Below are positions 12,366 through 24,287 of a DNA stretch of 64,000 nt, piece after piece. A program made the position numbers and the translations under genes. The notes below the pieces were generated by a model. It was not told the origin of the DNA. It made no database searches and saw only the letters and a program-made list of their open reading frames with translations. Source of the stretch: Leucaena leucocephala (lineage: Eukaryota > Streptophyta > Magnoliopsida > Fabales > Fabaceae). Every line of letters begins with the position of its first letter. Position 1 is the first letter of the stretch. The stretch is from the NCBI GenBank assembly GCA_037074615.1, contig CM073560.1:2611501-2675500 (forward strand), written 5' to 3'.

Positions 12366-12872
12366 TAAATTTTTTTGTAAAAAAAAAAAATTCATATCAA
12401 TATTTAGATTTTTTTACCTACATCAATATTTAGATTTTTACTATGAGAGTAGTCAGTAATCAAAGAAAAAGAGGACTCTCCTTTTTTTATCGATAATGAA
12501 AAAGAAAAATGATGTAAAAATCAACAGAAGAAAAGAGAGCTCATGATTAGAACAGAAGAGGAAAGTGAACCATACCTTGTTGCTGAATTAATATAATATA
12601 TATATATTAAATCATATATATATTCTCTTAATAATTATTTGAATTAATATAATATTTTATCAAATTTAAATAAATTTTAATTTTGATCTCTCTAAGAATA
12701 AAATGATCGATGTTTTTATTAAATTATAAGTGTTAATATTTTAGATAAAAAGTATTTTAAGAGACTAACATCAAAATAAAAATAAATTTAATAGACTAAA
12801 AATTGTATTAATTTTATTATTTTTAAAAAATAACATATATAATTAAATAAAAAATTACCAATTTATCAGCAC
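12366..12872. other. AT-rich intergenic DNA
   Basis: No coding signal. Short repeats such as CAATATTTAGATTTTT and an AT-rich stretch occur. The missing 3' exons of the USP relic were looked for here and not found. Confidence 0.5.
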
Positions 12873-13346
12873 ACAACTGTTAGCCTTTTCAGTAATTTGA
12901 TCAGAAACCATCTTCATCTGCAGTTCCAGTGTGGGCAGCACGTCTACAAATCCTTCCCACAAAATAATATCATCATTTAATTTAACAAACAAATGAGTCC
13001 CATGCATATACATATACATATACATACATACGTATATATATATATATATATATATATTAACACGTTTTTTGTGTAAAAAAAATGTAGGAATGAATGAATG
13101 CAAGAAGATCTAATCCGCCAATCCGGACCGGGTCGGGCATAATAGTATATATTGGTAGCGGCCCCACCGGTTGCGGCAACGCTGATGGGAGGGAAATGAA
13201 GGGGCGAGCGAAGAGGATGACAAGGCGGAAGGGAGAAGAAGAAGAATGGGAAGGTGGGAAGAAGGTTTGAAGGGAGTCCATTCTAAAGCACAAGAGCTGT
13301 GCTCATTCTCATCCATGGCTGCCACCATCACCGTCTTCTCCGCCAT
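12873..13346 (-). pseudogene. Universal stress protein (USP-like) relic, frameshifted and truncated
   Basis: The 5' part (from 13346) reads MAEKTVMVAAMDENEHSS then CALEW, the start of the plant USP domain (first beta strand with the conserved Asp). Just after CALEW the homology moves to another frame (LQTFFPP, then FRLVILFARPF), a net one-base shift near 13270. A second exon-like piece (12943-12873) reads VLPTLELQMKMVSDQITEKA then NSC, matching the usual VLP(...)KIA(...)EKAKEIC segment. A TA/CATA microsatellite (about 13006-13061) lies between. The later exons with the ATP-binding G-rich loop (GxxGx9GS) are absent. An intact USP of about 160 aa would bind nucleotide in stress responses; this copy cannot encode one. 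Confidence 0.6.
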
Positions 13347-13977
13347 TGATTTTCACTGCCTCTTATAGTATTATTATTATTATTATTATTTCAATACATA
13401 AAGGCTACATAAGCACAAGACAACAAATAAATGAAAGATAATAGGTTCACTTAAAAATTACAAATATATATATATATATTTTGCAAAATATTTTATACTT
13501 CATATTTATACAATATAAAAAAATATTAAATATATACTTGATCAAAATAGAATGTTTTTTTTTTTTATAAAAACAAGAGTTTGCAAAAGACGTTGAATGA
13601 AATTTTGTAAACAACAAATAATTATTGGTTATTAAATATCTTTTGGAAATTTTGAAAGGACGTATCAGTTGACTAAAACTTGACTACAAATACAAGGACC
13701 ACGTAACAATTCTTTTTTTTTTTTTGGATTTAAAGCAAGGGGTCCATTAATCAATCAAAATTACAGCAAAATATTAATCGATGGAATAAAACCTCTAAAT
13801 TAAAATCCACATATCTGTAAATCAGCCATTAAGGCACACAAAAGAAGCCCAATTCATCAAAATATCTAAACGGTCATTTGATAACAATACCAAGGAACCA
13901 AAAGGTGAGGTCTCACAATTTCGAAAATAGGATTAGACAATACATACTGTATCAAAATAAGACCCGAGAGAGTAATC
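13347..13977 (-). other. Spacer and AGO1 3' UTR
   Basis: A (TTA)n microsatellite (about 13367-13390) and AT-rich DNA occupy the left part. The stretch next to the AGO1 stop (about 13740-13977) is less AT-rich and probably 3' UTR. Confidence 0.4.
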
Positions 13978-16900
13978 TTAACAATAGAACATAACCCTCT
14001 TGACATTCTCCTTAAGAGCTGGGAGAGGCCTAACAGTGGTATCACCACCCGGTGGCCGAGTGCTCCGCACTGCACCAACTCCACGAGCAGCAGCCGCACC
14101 ACTGGTCATGGATCCACTCTCTGACGTCTCGGGTTCCATATAAAATCGAGCTCGGAATGCAGCCAAATGAGCATAATATGCAGGCGGCACTACGCAATGA
14201 AATGGATCAACTTAGATATGATCAAGCAATCAATGAGTAGTGATTCAAACAATAGATATTCCATCTATACTCACCAATTGAAACAGAACGAGTGCATCTA
14301 GCATAACTGCACAACCCATTCAAATATTTCAAAGGGGCAACAAAAAGGAAAGATCACACAACAGACAAAAACATCAAGAGAAGTTCATATTACGTGTAAC
14401 AAAGGTTGTTTGTCAAAGTTTGCAGTGCATCGGCTGTAAAATTGTTTTCGTCCCATAACACGTGGTAGTGAGCGGGACGGCTTGTTCCCTGTGACAATTT
14501 GGACATGAACATAGCCTAGCATCAGCGGACAAATAGCAAATCAATTCAAACCAAAATAAAGGTAAAAACACTTCACCTGGATTCCAGCATGGCTACAAAG
14601 ATAAAAATCAAACTCAGTAGGATGACAAATCTTAGAGTCTACAACAGTGCCTGCAAGATTTGCCAGATAGTGTCTTTTATCATATTGATCAAAACACGAA
14701 AAAATGTCATCATATACCAGAAGTTAACAAAACATGTAAAATACCGGGCAATATGTTCCCGCTCCGGTCAACAAAACTCCTGTCATGATGGTTGCTGGCA
14801 AAGAGCCTAGTATGATGGCGCTTCTGAACCACCACAAATGTGACAGGAGGCTGATAATTAGGTTCCAGGGATGCACATGCCTGTCAAGAAAGCAACAGGT
14901 AAAATAAACCATGTTAAGGACATATAGAAGATTCAAAAATATTACTCGACAAACAAAAAAAAAAGATGAAAACAAAACCAACCTTGCGGATAGCATCAAG
15001 CTCAAACAGTAAAACTTGATAGAACTGCCCCTCACTCACACCATCCCTGTGAAAAGGTTTATAATTCAGAATCAAGGGGGCAAGAAATAGATGTGCCTTC
15101 GGGATTGATAAAATCGAATGCTACCTGTAAAATATAATGCGCTGCGGCTTCTGCCTAGTGGCCCTCAGGAAAGATATAAGAAGCTCCCTGCAGAAAAATC
15201 AAACAAACAAGAGTGGAACCATTAACTAAATTCTAGCCCCAATTTTTTTTCCTCAAAATAGATAACAGGCATAGCATGCGCGCCCCAAGACCACAAACAA
15301 GAGAGTGAAGAGAGAAGGAGTACTTGATCATTCCACCAGTTACTGTTCCCCTGACCGGATCCTGCCATTGTTTGAAGAGGTCTTGAATGAGCTCCTGTCG
15401 ATGAGCTTGAGCACACACCAAACCAGCATACTTTGTGATTTCAGGCCAATCTTGAGAGGCCACAACCTAATATTTAACCCAAAAGGAAAACAAAAAGATT
15501 TCCATGTAAGTTGAGTCTAAAAGCAAATAAAGACTAGACAAATTATTAAACCTAGATGTAACTTCAACATACAGCTGCTATGGATGGACTTGAATCCTCT
15601 CCAGGATGTGGGTGAGTAACATCAGCACCAAAAATAATTGTCGGTCGGTCACTCACTAGAGGTATACGCCGTGAAAGGGCATCAACAAGCACTGTGTTCC
15701 TTCCACCTACTTTTACATTAATTTTCAAGGCAACATTTGCAAGATACTGCTTGCTCATTTTATAGACATGCTTAGTCAAACAGCACTGAGAAACAACCCC
15801 AAGATCTGTCTCACATATTCGTTTCAGATCACCTGCAGAAGAAATTAGATATATGCTGATCATAAGTTTACAGGAAGAGACAATAAGGAAAGATGTAATG
15901 GAAAGCATCATTACCATAAACAGAGCCATTATTATCAGGCAAAATAACAATCAGAAGATCAAGCTCCTTCCCCCTCAGTTTGGTTTTTGCGTCATGATAT
16001 CGAGTTTTGAGAACCCTATCCACCAAATCAGGACGGGCACTAAGTGCGGGAAGTACTGGCTCAGAGTTGAATGCCTGAATACACATCATCAAATAGATCA
16101 AGTATTCCAAAATCAAAACAAGTAAATAATCTTGCCATAACAACAACTGAGATGCAGAAAGGTAATATCCACATACCATGCCAGATACACCACACATTTG
16201 AGCAAGTTCATAACAAAACCCACTTGCAACACTATCTTGGACATTTCTGGAAAAGTTTATGCAGATCCAGTGGTTGACTGTCCCACCATTGACCATTTTC
16301 TGAACCAGTTTATATCAAATCACACACAGCAAGTTATTTCAGAACTCATTGTCAAGGACAACTGTGACCATTCAACAAAGAAATATGCATCATCGATTTA
16401 CAATCAAATAACCTACTATGCCCGCAATATCCTTCATTAAATAATTGTAATTAATAATAATTAGCTTAATTTAATATACATCACAGATTTTCACAGTGAA
16501 AAAGACGGTGATCAAGGAACCTTCAATGAAGATGCACAAGTTTACCAAATTAAAAAGGAGCAGGGTACCTTATTCATCATATTCCATTGGCCCACTTGAG
16601 GTAGACAATCCTTTTCTCTACCTGTATCATGGTACTTAAGCTGCGGCAAAAGAAGTTTAATTTCATTAAAAAAAGAAAAGAAAAACTGATATTAACGAGT
16701 TCAAAGTGAATAAAGGTTAGTAATAAAGTAAATACCCGAGGTGCAGGAAGGATGCGAGCTTCAACTTGAGCCAGCTTTTCACTGATTTTAATCCCAAACT
16801 CTTTAGCATAAGGATCATCACGGTAAGCATTATGATGAACTGTCTGAACAGGGATAACAATGTATTTTAGAAAAGGCACAAATAATGTCCAATCAATGCT

Positions 16901-19732
16901 CATTTACACAGTATGTGGCATACACGTCAAAATAATGCTAGAAAAGTACTTCACATGTAATCAAATTTCAGAAAGAAATTAAATACTGCCTTATAAAGAA
17001 ACAACCAAGGGCAATTAAGCCACAGAACTATAATTTTCTTGCATAATACAAATGCAGTGAAGAATTAAAGCATATACAATCCAAGTCTGAATCAACAATA
17101 CCCTTAAAGTCTGCAGAGCAGAAAATACAGAGAATATATCCAATTAAAAAATATGAATAACCTACATAAATTCCTGCACAACATGCAGCAACATGTACTT
17201 AATGAAATACAAAACAATATTTAGTTATATGTATATCCAAAATTTATGAATCTATGACATGGAATGAGGAAATCATCTGCTGACCTGCATAATATCACGC
17301 TCCCTTTCAACAGGACGCTGGCATGTGACTTTGAGCAAAGCAGTAATCTGCTTTTCATTCAATCTCTTCGAGTACCTTTGACCTTCTACAATCTTACAAA
17401 CCTACATTCAGAAGAAGATATTACCATGCACTTCCACTAACACAAATAGCTAAGTATTTGTAGGGCTGTTACCTCCATTGGTAAATAGTTTGGTCTCTGT
17501 GCATTGCCCACTTGCAAGCAAGGCCATTGGGTATGTTGAATGACAAATCCATATGTTTCCGAAAAATACTCAACAACAGACTTCATTGTTCCACTCGCAT
17601 CAACGGGAAACCTGAAATTGAGAGGCTAAAATACGTCAACAGAAGATTTTATTCATATTGCTAAGAGAACTATACATAAAGGGGACTAATTCTCACGTTA
17701 GCTCTCGGGTTGCCTGTGAAGTCAGACCAGAGATGCGATATTTTCTTCTCATATTTCCACGGTGTGTCACTTCAACTTTGACACCCCGAAGTGCTTTCTT
17801 TATCTGTTGGTTGCAAAATTAAAGACAGTCACATTCCTCAGAATGGGAAAAAAATACAACTCTTTGGAACAGTTCAAGAAATATATACATACATATTGAG
17901 CTTCCAAAGGAAGTGGGAATGATAATACAACACAAGTACAAGCAGTACTATAGGATATGAAAACTAACCTTTACGCGATCTGCATCAGACAATGGGCGGG
18001 AGATGACATCCCGATTGAGCAACTTAGTAACAAATTCTATTACCGGCAATGGTTCAATAAATGCAGTTGAGGACATATCTTCACATCCATTAGTAAAACA
18101 TCAGACCATTTTATTAAATAAAATAAATCTGACAAATGACTTAATTTACAAAGGAAAAAATCAAATATTTTTTATGCTTGCTTAACAATTGCGCAATCAT
18201 TATATTAACAACAACAAATTTCAACTGTAGTAACTAAAATAAGTATAGAGATGAGATGACATCTGCATATTTAATATTAAATAATTAAATAAATGATATG
18301 ATAATACTTACCAATGTTTAGAGATAACCCCATCTGAGTAGGACGAATACTTTGATAGAAACCACGCCAACTTTCCAATCCCTCACCTAACGGTTGCCTT
18401 CTACCCAGATACGGTGAATAAAATGATCTCCCCACAGGACAATACCTACAAGGGCAAAAAAGTCACAATTAGCGTCCAACAAGATCAAGATAAGTTAATA
18501 TGTACTGACTCTACTATGAATACAAAACACATATCCACTGTTCAAATACCTAGAGGTAGGTAGTTCACGCAGGACGATGTCAAGAACCTGAAGAGCTTCT
18601 TGAGGAGCATCAGTCTGCCTTCCCTGCAGGAAGAGTCCTAGATGATGTAGATCTGCCCGGGCAGCCAATTTTATTACAACTTTGAACTCCCTCTCTCTTC
18701 TATGATAAAACATATACAAAACATTATTATATAATGAGCTATGGATTATAAATAAAGAAAAATTTTACTAAGTTGCTTATGTACCTTGGCCCTCCCGATC
18801 CATCATCTTCATCAAGGAGAGTGATTCTAAACTCCTTTGAAAGGAAAGGAAGAGGACCCGCAGTGTAAAGGCTCTTGCGCCCGTCATATGCAGGAAGTCT
18901 CTTACCCAGATGAGACTCTCGATAAAGCCTCACCAGCTGCTCCATAACAGCACGGTTGACACCCCTTGATGTCACTTCTGGAGTGATAGTGACCTAAATC
19001 TCATCAAGAAAAACATATTAGCAATCCATAAAAAGGAATTAAAAAACAAAGTTGTTTATTCCAAGCTAGAGAATTGTGACTTACATCATACTGGTGCAAA
19101 TCTTTATTAGGTAACTCCGCAAAGAAGTGGTTAGCCTTAACAACACACTTGGTGCCATAGCTACCCTTTCCGGGCCTAAGGGGAAACCTCACTGATTTAC
19201 TTGAGGATGGGGCAGGAGAAACGGATTCTGAATGAATAGTCATCTGCCCCATTTGTTGTTCCACCTGTGAGGGATCAAATTGTTGCGAAGAAGCACTGGC
19301 CTCTGACATTGTGAACTGAGGAATCACCCCAGCATGATGTGGAACAGGGGTATCTTGGTGCAGTTCGGGAGCTTCAGGTCCAGATGGGCCACCATAAGAA
19401 GGTCCACTACCACGGCCACTGCCATCGTCCCCACCACGACGTCCACGACCTAACTGCTGAGAGTAACCTCCCCTCCCCCTTCCTTGATATTCAGGGGGAG
19501 CACCATACTGCTGTTGGGGCATCCCACGACCCCGGCCCCCAGTATAACCTCCCCGTCCTCCTTGTGGACCCCAACCTCTACCTCCTTGGGATCCTCCCCC
19601 TCCTGTTGCCTGCTGTGGGGGTGGAGCACTTCTTTCAACATGGCGTTGAGGTCCTCGACTAATGCCCCCACTCTCCTGAGTCTCAGAACTTTCACCTGCA
19701 CTAGGTGCTTCAGTTCTCCTTTTTCTTACCAT
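13978..19732 (-). CDS. AGO1: ARGONAUTE 1, 21 coding exons, 1051 aa
   Basis: Slicer of the miRNA-guided RISC. Coding exons: 19732-19085, 18993-18785, 18699-18550, 18445-18312, 18078-17969, 17803-17697, 17611-17473, 17401-17285, 16843-16736, 16640-16569, 16299-16177, 16074-15915, 15832-15573, 15466-15324, 15187-15125, 15046-14983, 14880-14745, 14650-14577, 14488-14394, 14306-14275, 14189-13978. They sum to 3156 nt, an exact frame; Arabidopsis AGO1 has 1048 aa. Order: Gly/Arg/Gln-rich N-terminus (residues 45-125), N domain, PAZ, MID, PIWI. The catalytic DDH is intact: D763 in FGADVTHPHPGED, D849 in FYRDGVSEGQF, H989 in YYAHLAAFRARFY. The C-terminus is the AGO1-typical VKRVMFYC. The start MVRKRRTEAP lies just after a 5'-UTR intron acceptor (19741). 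A miR168-type site lies in exon 1. Confidence 0.97.
19351..19371 (-). promoter_or_regulatory. miR168 target site in AGO1 exon 1 (degenerate)
   Basis: The mRNA strand reads CTCCCGAACTGCACCAAGAT followed by A, encoding part of PELHQDT. Aligned with plant miR168 (from knowledge of its sequence), mismatches fall at miRNA positions 2, 3, 14 and 21; positions 4-13, including the cleavage site, pair. The position-3 mismatch comes from an Asp codon (GAT) where AGO1 usually has Ala (GCT). The site is the family's feedback control point, but pairing here is weaker than usual. Confidence 0.75.
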
Positions 19733-19740
19733 AATGGGCA

Positions 19741-20863
19741 CTACAAACAAAGAGAACATCAGGAAATTCTTAGAACAACTTAAAGATTAGATAGCACACA
19801 CCTTGATAGACATTAAACAAGTCAATCATATAACAAAACTGGGACAGACAGACAGGCCCCAACTGGAAAACCAGAACTTATTTCCACCCAATGAACTTGG
19901 TGAACTTTTCATGATAGCACTATGAAGAAAAGCATTTACCACTTTTCAGTTATGGAATTCTAGATATACAAAATGAATAAAGACAAAAGATAATGTAGCA
20001 GCGACCACTTCAGTCATATACTAATACGCTATGACTATACTATGAATAAACATAAAACATTCGGAGGTAAGAACATACTGATGAAGAAGAATCTTAAACC
20101 ACACACTAAGATCTACTTTTTGAGAAAAGGAGATATAAATGAGCTAGTACACACAACAAATAAATCCAACATGTTTGCAACAACATATCGCATGAATGGA
20201 AACAGAAAATACGGTCGAAGTTCTAACACACAGGAAGTACGTGTTCCAAACAAACAGTACTTTTCAACAACGAAATTTCAGGCCCCAAAAAGGACGAAAA
20301 ATGTTACCCATAAAAACTGACCAAAACTTATAAGAACCACCAATCCATGGGCTACGAGCTAATACACATTTCAACCAAAATTTAACCAAATAATAAAGCA
20401 ACCTTAGTATTACTTTCCAGAGGGAGAAAACAACAGAACAATCAATAATAATCCCTCAAAACTTACAAATCTACAAGGAAGAGACCCAGGATCGGAAACC
20501 TAACCAGCAGTGGCATCTCAAAAAATAAAATAATCGGAAAACCCAAACCCGGAGCACATACAGTCAAAATGCAAGAAGCCGAAATCATGAGAATCCGAGT
20601 TAGATCGGACCCAGAGTTACTAACAAGTCACAAAAACGTCAACCAAATCCAGTAGATACAATAGATAGACTGCTGAAACCAAAGAGAAAACACCACAAAG
20701 ACTCAACCCTACAAACAGACAAATAAAAAAAGAAAAAACCATCCTAACAAGACTCTGAAAGAGCAAAATCGCATCCAGAATAATCCAAACTTCGACAGAA
20801 AAAACACAACAGAACAAAAATTTAAAAAAAAAAAAAACCCTAAAACCAGAGAGCGAGATTACC
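19741..20863 (-). other. 5'-UTR intron of AGO1
   Basis: The minus-strand donor GCTG/GTAATC (20864/20863) and acceptor TTTGTAG/TGCCC (19741/19740) bracket this interval. The start codon lies eight bases into the next exon. A plus-strand ORF at 20042-20320 has no domain and is not called. Confidence 0.6.
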
Positions 20864-21170
20864 AGCAGACAGAAACAACCGTTTCCTCTAGGTATCGTAA
20901 AATCCGCAAACGCTGGCTGTAGCAAGTAGCGCGGAAGAAGAGCAAAATACGGAAGGCTCTATTAGTACGGTAGCAAAACGCAGCCCCGGACCACCCCACT
21001 CACTCCGTTTCGCAGTCACACTCGCTGAGCAGAATGTGAGAGAAATTGAAGAGAAGAAAATCAAGACTCATGAGAAAACCCCGGCAGTGCCATTAAAATC
21101 TGCTACTTATATGTTGTAAGAAATACATTAGGGGATTATATTTACGTATACATATATATATCTGTATAGG
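20864..21170 (-). promoter_or_regulatory. AGO1 leader exon and core promoter
   Basis: The non-coding first exon is inferred from the donor at 20864/20863. On the minus strand a TATATATATG run at about 21151-21161 could be a TATA box, giving a leader of roughly 250 bases. Confidence 0.45.
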
Positions 21171-21620
21171 TCCTCCAGAATTACCACTCTGTCCATATCA
21201 CCTCCTTCCTTCCTCGATACTCTTCCACTTGAGCGAGGAGTTAACAGGGGAGGTAAATGCCCCCGTCACCTTTTTCTTGTCTGTCAATATATTTCCTTAT
21301 GGGGAGTGCGTGGGGTCCACGGGAAATAAGCTTCTGGAACATTCCACGTGGCCTATGACTCGGGGCGTTAAGAGGATTTAATTGGCTCGCTGTTCTAAAT
21401 GAACGATGACGTGGCTGCGCTGACGTATCAGGTATGTGTGGGGCCCAGGGGGAGTGGGTTTGTCGGGTACCACCAAAGGCGGTCACACGATTGGCCCCAA
21501 CGAGCCTCGATTGTGTTTTCATTTCACCCAAAAATATCCCGTGGATGGCACTCCTATAGACCAAATGAGCGTTACTACCTGCATGCAGACAAGTGGCAAC
21601 TGGCAAGCTAATAGTATATA
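21171..21620 (-). promoter_or_regulatory. GC-rich distal AGO1 promoter with G-box/ACGT elements
   Basis: This block is clearly less AT-rich than its surroundings. It contains a perfect G-box core CACGTG (21345-21350) and two further ACGT cores (GATGACGTGGC near 21407, CTGACGTATC near 21421). Such sites are bound by bZIP/bHLH factors, including ABA-response factors. ORFs on both strands here look like composition artefacts. Confidence 0.45.
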
Positions 21621-22019
21621 AGTACATTCATTTAAAATATATTACTTTAAAAAATGATTTAAAATAAAAAAAAATCCAAAATGATGTATACTCAATGAAT
21701 ATACATTATTTTTACCTAATAGTAGTTAAAAATCAATTTAAAATATAAATATTAAAATAATTCTATAATAATCATAAAATTAATTCATTGCGCAATATAT
21801 GTTCCTGTAAAATTAATTAATGATCATAAAAGTAAGATAGAAGAACAAAAATATAATATGTATACTGCGCCTCGTCACTATACCGACTGTGCCTAAATTT
21901 GATCAATAAAAGGGCAGATCAGTTGAAGCAAAAAAACTGAGATCTTGAGATGAAGTAAGCGATATAAAATAGGAAGGACACTTCATGACCAAAAAAAGAA
22001 AAAGAAATACACTTTAATT
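21621..22019. other. AT-rich intergenic DNA
   Basis: No gene or repeat recognised; A/T-rich sequence between the AGO1 promoter and the hAT-type element. Confidence 0.5.
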
Positions 22020-22667
22020 TAGGGGTGGTAATGCGGGCCAACCCGCCGAAAACGGGTTGACCCGCCGCGGGTTGGGGGGGAGGCGGGTTGGGGAAACCCC
22101 AACCCGAGACCGCCATGGCGGGTTGGCGGGCTAGCCCGCCAACCCGCAAGCTTTTTTGTTTTTTTTTTTTAATTTTTTATATATAATTTTTTAATTTTTT
22201 TTCAACTTTTTTTTTAAAAAAATTACATATGTCAATATTAATTAGATTCGAATCATGTCTTAAGTCGTCAAAATATTTATTTAGTCAATTTTGTCACTAT
22301 CTATAGATAAATCTATCACAAAAAAAATTATAATAAAATAAAATAAATATATATAAAGAAAGAAATGACTCAATGAGATAAAGTTAATATAAATTAAGTA
22401 TAATGTCTCTTGTTTAACTAAGGCTCTCAAATTAGTAAGGTATAAATGTGTAATATAAATAATAAAAAAAGTTAAAAAAAAAAGTAAAAAAAAAAAAAGG
22501 GGGCTAACCCTCCAACCCGGCGGGTTAGCCCGCCGCGGGTGCGGGCTTGGCGGGTGCGGGTCAAAAAGACCCGCATCAAAGTGGGTTGCAATTTTTGCAA
22601 CCCAACCTGCCAGATTTTGGCGGGTTGGCGGGTTGGCCCGCGGGCCCAACCCAAATTACCAGCCCTA
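22020..22667 (+). mobile_element. Non-autonomous hAT-type element, copy 1
   Basis: The 648-bp element has an 8-bp target duplication CTTTAATT (22012-22019, 22668-22675). Terminal inverted repeats are TAGGGGTGGTAAT and, inverted from the right, TAGGGCTGGTAAT. GC-rich subterminal arms are full of GGGTTGGCGGG-type motifs; the AT-rich core has no transposase ORF. Three relatives (44927, 45665, 48682) share the core (for example ATGACTCAATGAGATAAAGT). Confidence 0.85.
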
Positions 22668-22675
22668 CTTTAATT

Positions 22676-23855
22676 TGACAAGTTAAAATTTTAGTTGAAA
22701 ATATGAAGCGAAATAAATTTTAGTTGAAGATTAAATTATATTTAATATATTTTAGACATTTATAAAGATTAGAACTCTAAATATTATATTTAAGGGATTA
22801 AAAAAATAATATTTATGGTGACTTGTCAAACACTTTGTACCCGCTTCAATATCCAAAAGGTGAGTTTGACCACGTCTTGACTCTGCTTTCAAGTGGTATT
22901 TTTCCCCTGCATCCATCCGCACAGTAAGCGCCAAAGCACCCCTAGTCTTGTACTGTATGGCAGCATCCCACACACATATTGCAAAAAAAAAAAAAATTAT
23001 AGACCTCGAACAGCAGAGTTTTCTTATGAAAAAATTTAATATAGTAATATGCATAATAATACATTGTTTATATAATTAGGTATAATCAATCACATCTAAA
23101 CTCCAATAAAAACAAAATGGATTGCAATGATGGAATCAGAAAGTATGGATAACCGTTGCGAAGTTGAGGATTATAAAAGAAGCAAAATTATAAATCATAA
23201 TTTTATTTTATTTTTAAAAAATTAGTATATATAGCACATACAAAATATATTACAATAAGTTAAGAGGAAAAAAAGAGAGGCGATTAAAATGAATTATTAA
23301 TTAAATATAAGATTTTAAATTTAAATCTATATAAATATAAAAAATAGTTTTAAGAGATTTATCTACATGACAATATTTAAAATTAGTCCAATTATAAAAT
23401 TATATTAAAAAAATATTTAAGTTTTTATGACGGGAAAAGGATGAGTTGATGCCATGAATCCCCTGATTAGTTAATGGGAGTTATCCCACTGATTCGATCA
23501 ATAGAATTGTGATATTTTTTAAGGTAGATTCTAATTTACAATTTGGATGAATGGAGAATGATAAAAATAAATTTGATACAAAGAGAAATAGTGATCATTA
23601 TAAATTATTATTATTTTTTTAAATAAGAATTATAAATTATTATCTTGATTAATATGTCTATGGGCCCAATGGCTCCTTATCTTATCCAAAACAATTAATT
23701 AATGGGGGGGGGGGGTAAGGCCGCCCCAATAATCTACCAAGTGGCTTGTCACATTGGAATATACCCTCCCATCTCATCATATTCTGCTTTCTTACGAAAC
23801 TACAAAACATGGGTCCCACTTAATCCCATCTCGGTCCCTTTTCAATAAAAATTAA
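22676..23855. other. Intergenic DNA with one exon-like island and a G homopolymer
   Basis: Apart from the island at about 22790-22985, this is AT-rich. A run of about 12 G at 23705-23716 is unusual for the region and may be an assembly-sensitive homopolymer. Confidence 0.5.
22790..22985 (-). pseudogene. Exon-like island of unknown family, probably a gene fragment
   Basis: On the minus strand a GC-richer block encodes an uninterrupted stretch containing VWDAAIQYKTRGALALTVRM then DAGEKYHLKAESRRGQTHLL. It is preceded by a pyrimidine/A tract ending TTTTTTTGCAATATG. The composition and open frame look coding, but I recognise no family and see no neighbouring exons. It may be an exon left by a lost gene or captured by a transposon. 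Confidence 0.3.
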
Positions 23856-24284
23856 GAGTGTGTTTCGCTTGATAAGAGGGAGAGAGAGAGAGAGGGGGAG
23901 GAGAGAAGGGATTTTAATGGGGGAAAAATATTATTATTTTATTTAAATTAATATTAAAGGAGAGGAGGGGAGAAATTTTAATGTTATCTTATTTAATTCA
24001 AGAAATGAGGGGAGACAAAATATTTTTATATAAACAAATTTATCTTTATGTTATTTTATAAAATATTTTAATAAAATATAATATATGAATAATGTTAATA
24101 TATTAAAAAAATTATGAACATATTAATACGATAAAATAAAAATATTATCTCTCCCCTCTAAATTCTCTCAATTTTGGAGGGGAGGTAAAGTTTGAGAGAC
24201 TCCTCTCCTAAAATTTTTAGATATTCAAATAAGATAATGGGAGCAAAATCCCTCCTTTCAAAATTATTTATACCAAACGATGTC
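23856..24284. mobile_element. PIF/Harbinger-like MITE
   Basis: The 429-bp element is flanked by TAA (23853-23855 and 24285-24287). Ends are GAGTGTGTTTCGC and, inverted from the right, GACATCGTTTGGT. The inner arms are partly complementary: GA-rich (GAGGAGAG) on the left, CT-rich (CTCCTCTCC) on the right. A TWA target duplication and a GTTTGG-type terminus fit a Tourist-like MITE. Confidence 0.5.
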
Positions 24285-24287
24285 TAA

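Noticed and set aside
19339..19783. Plus-strand ORFs over AGO1 exon 1
   Set aside because: Antisense shadows of the GC-rich Gly/Arg-coding region.
21241..21627. 128-aa minus ORF and opposing plus ORFs upstream of AGO1
   Set aside because: The GC-rich promoter block leaves several frames open by composition; no domain recognised.
22020..22667. Repeated GGGTTGGCGGG motifs as CRISPR-like or telomeric repeats
   Set aside because: They are subterminal repeats of a TIR element with a precise 8-bp target duplication, and the repeats are not regularly spaced.
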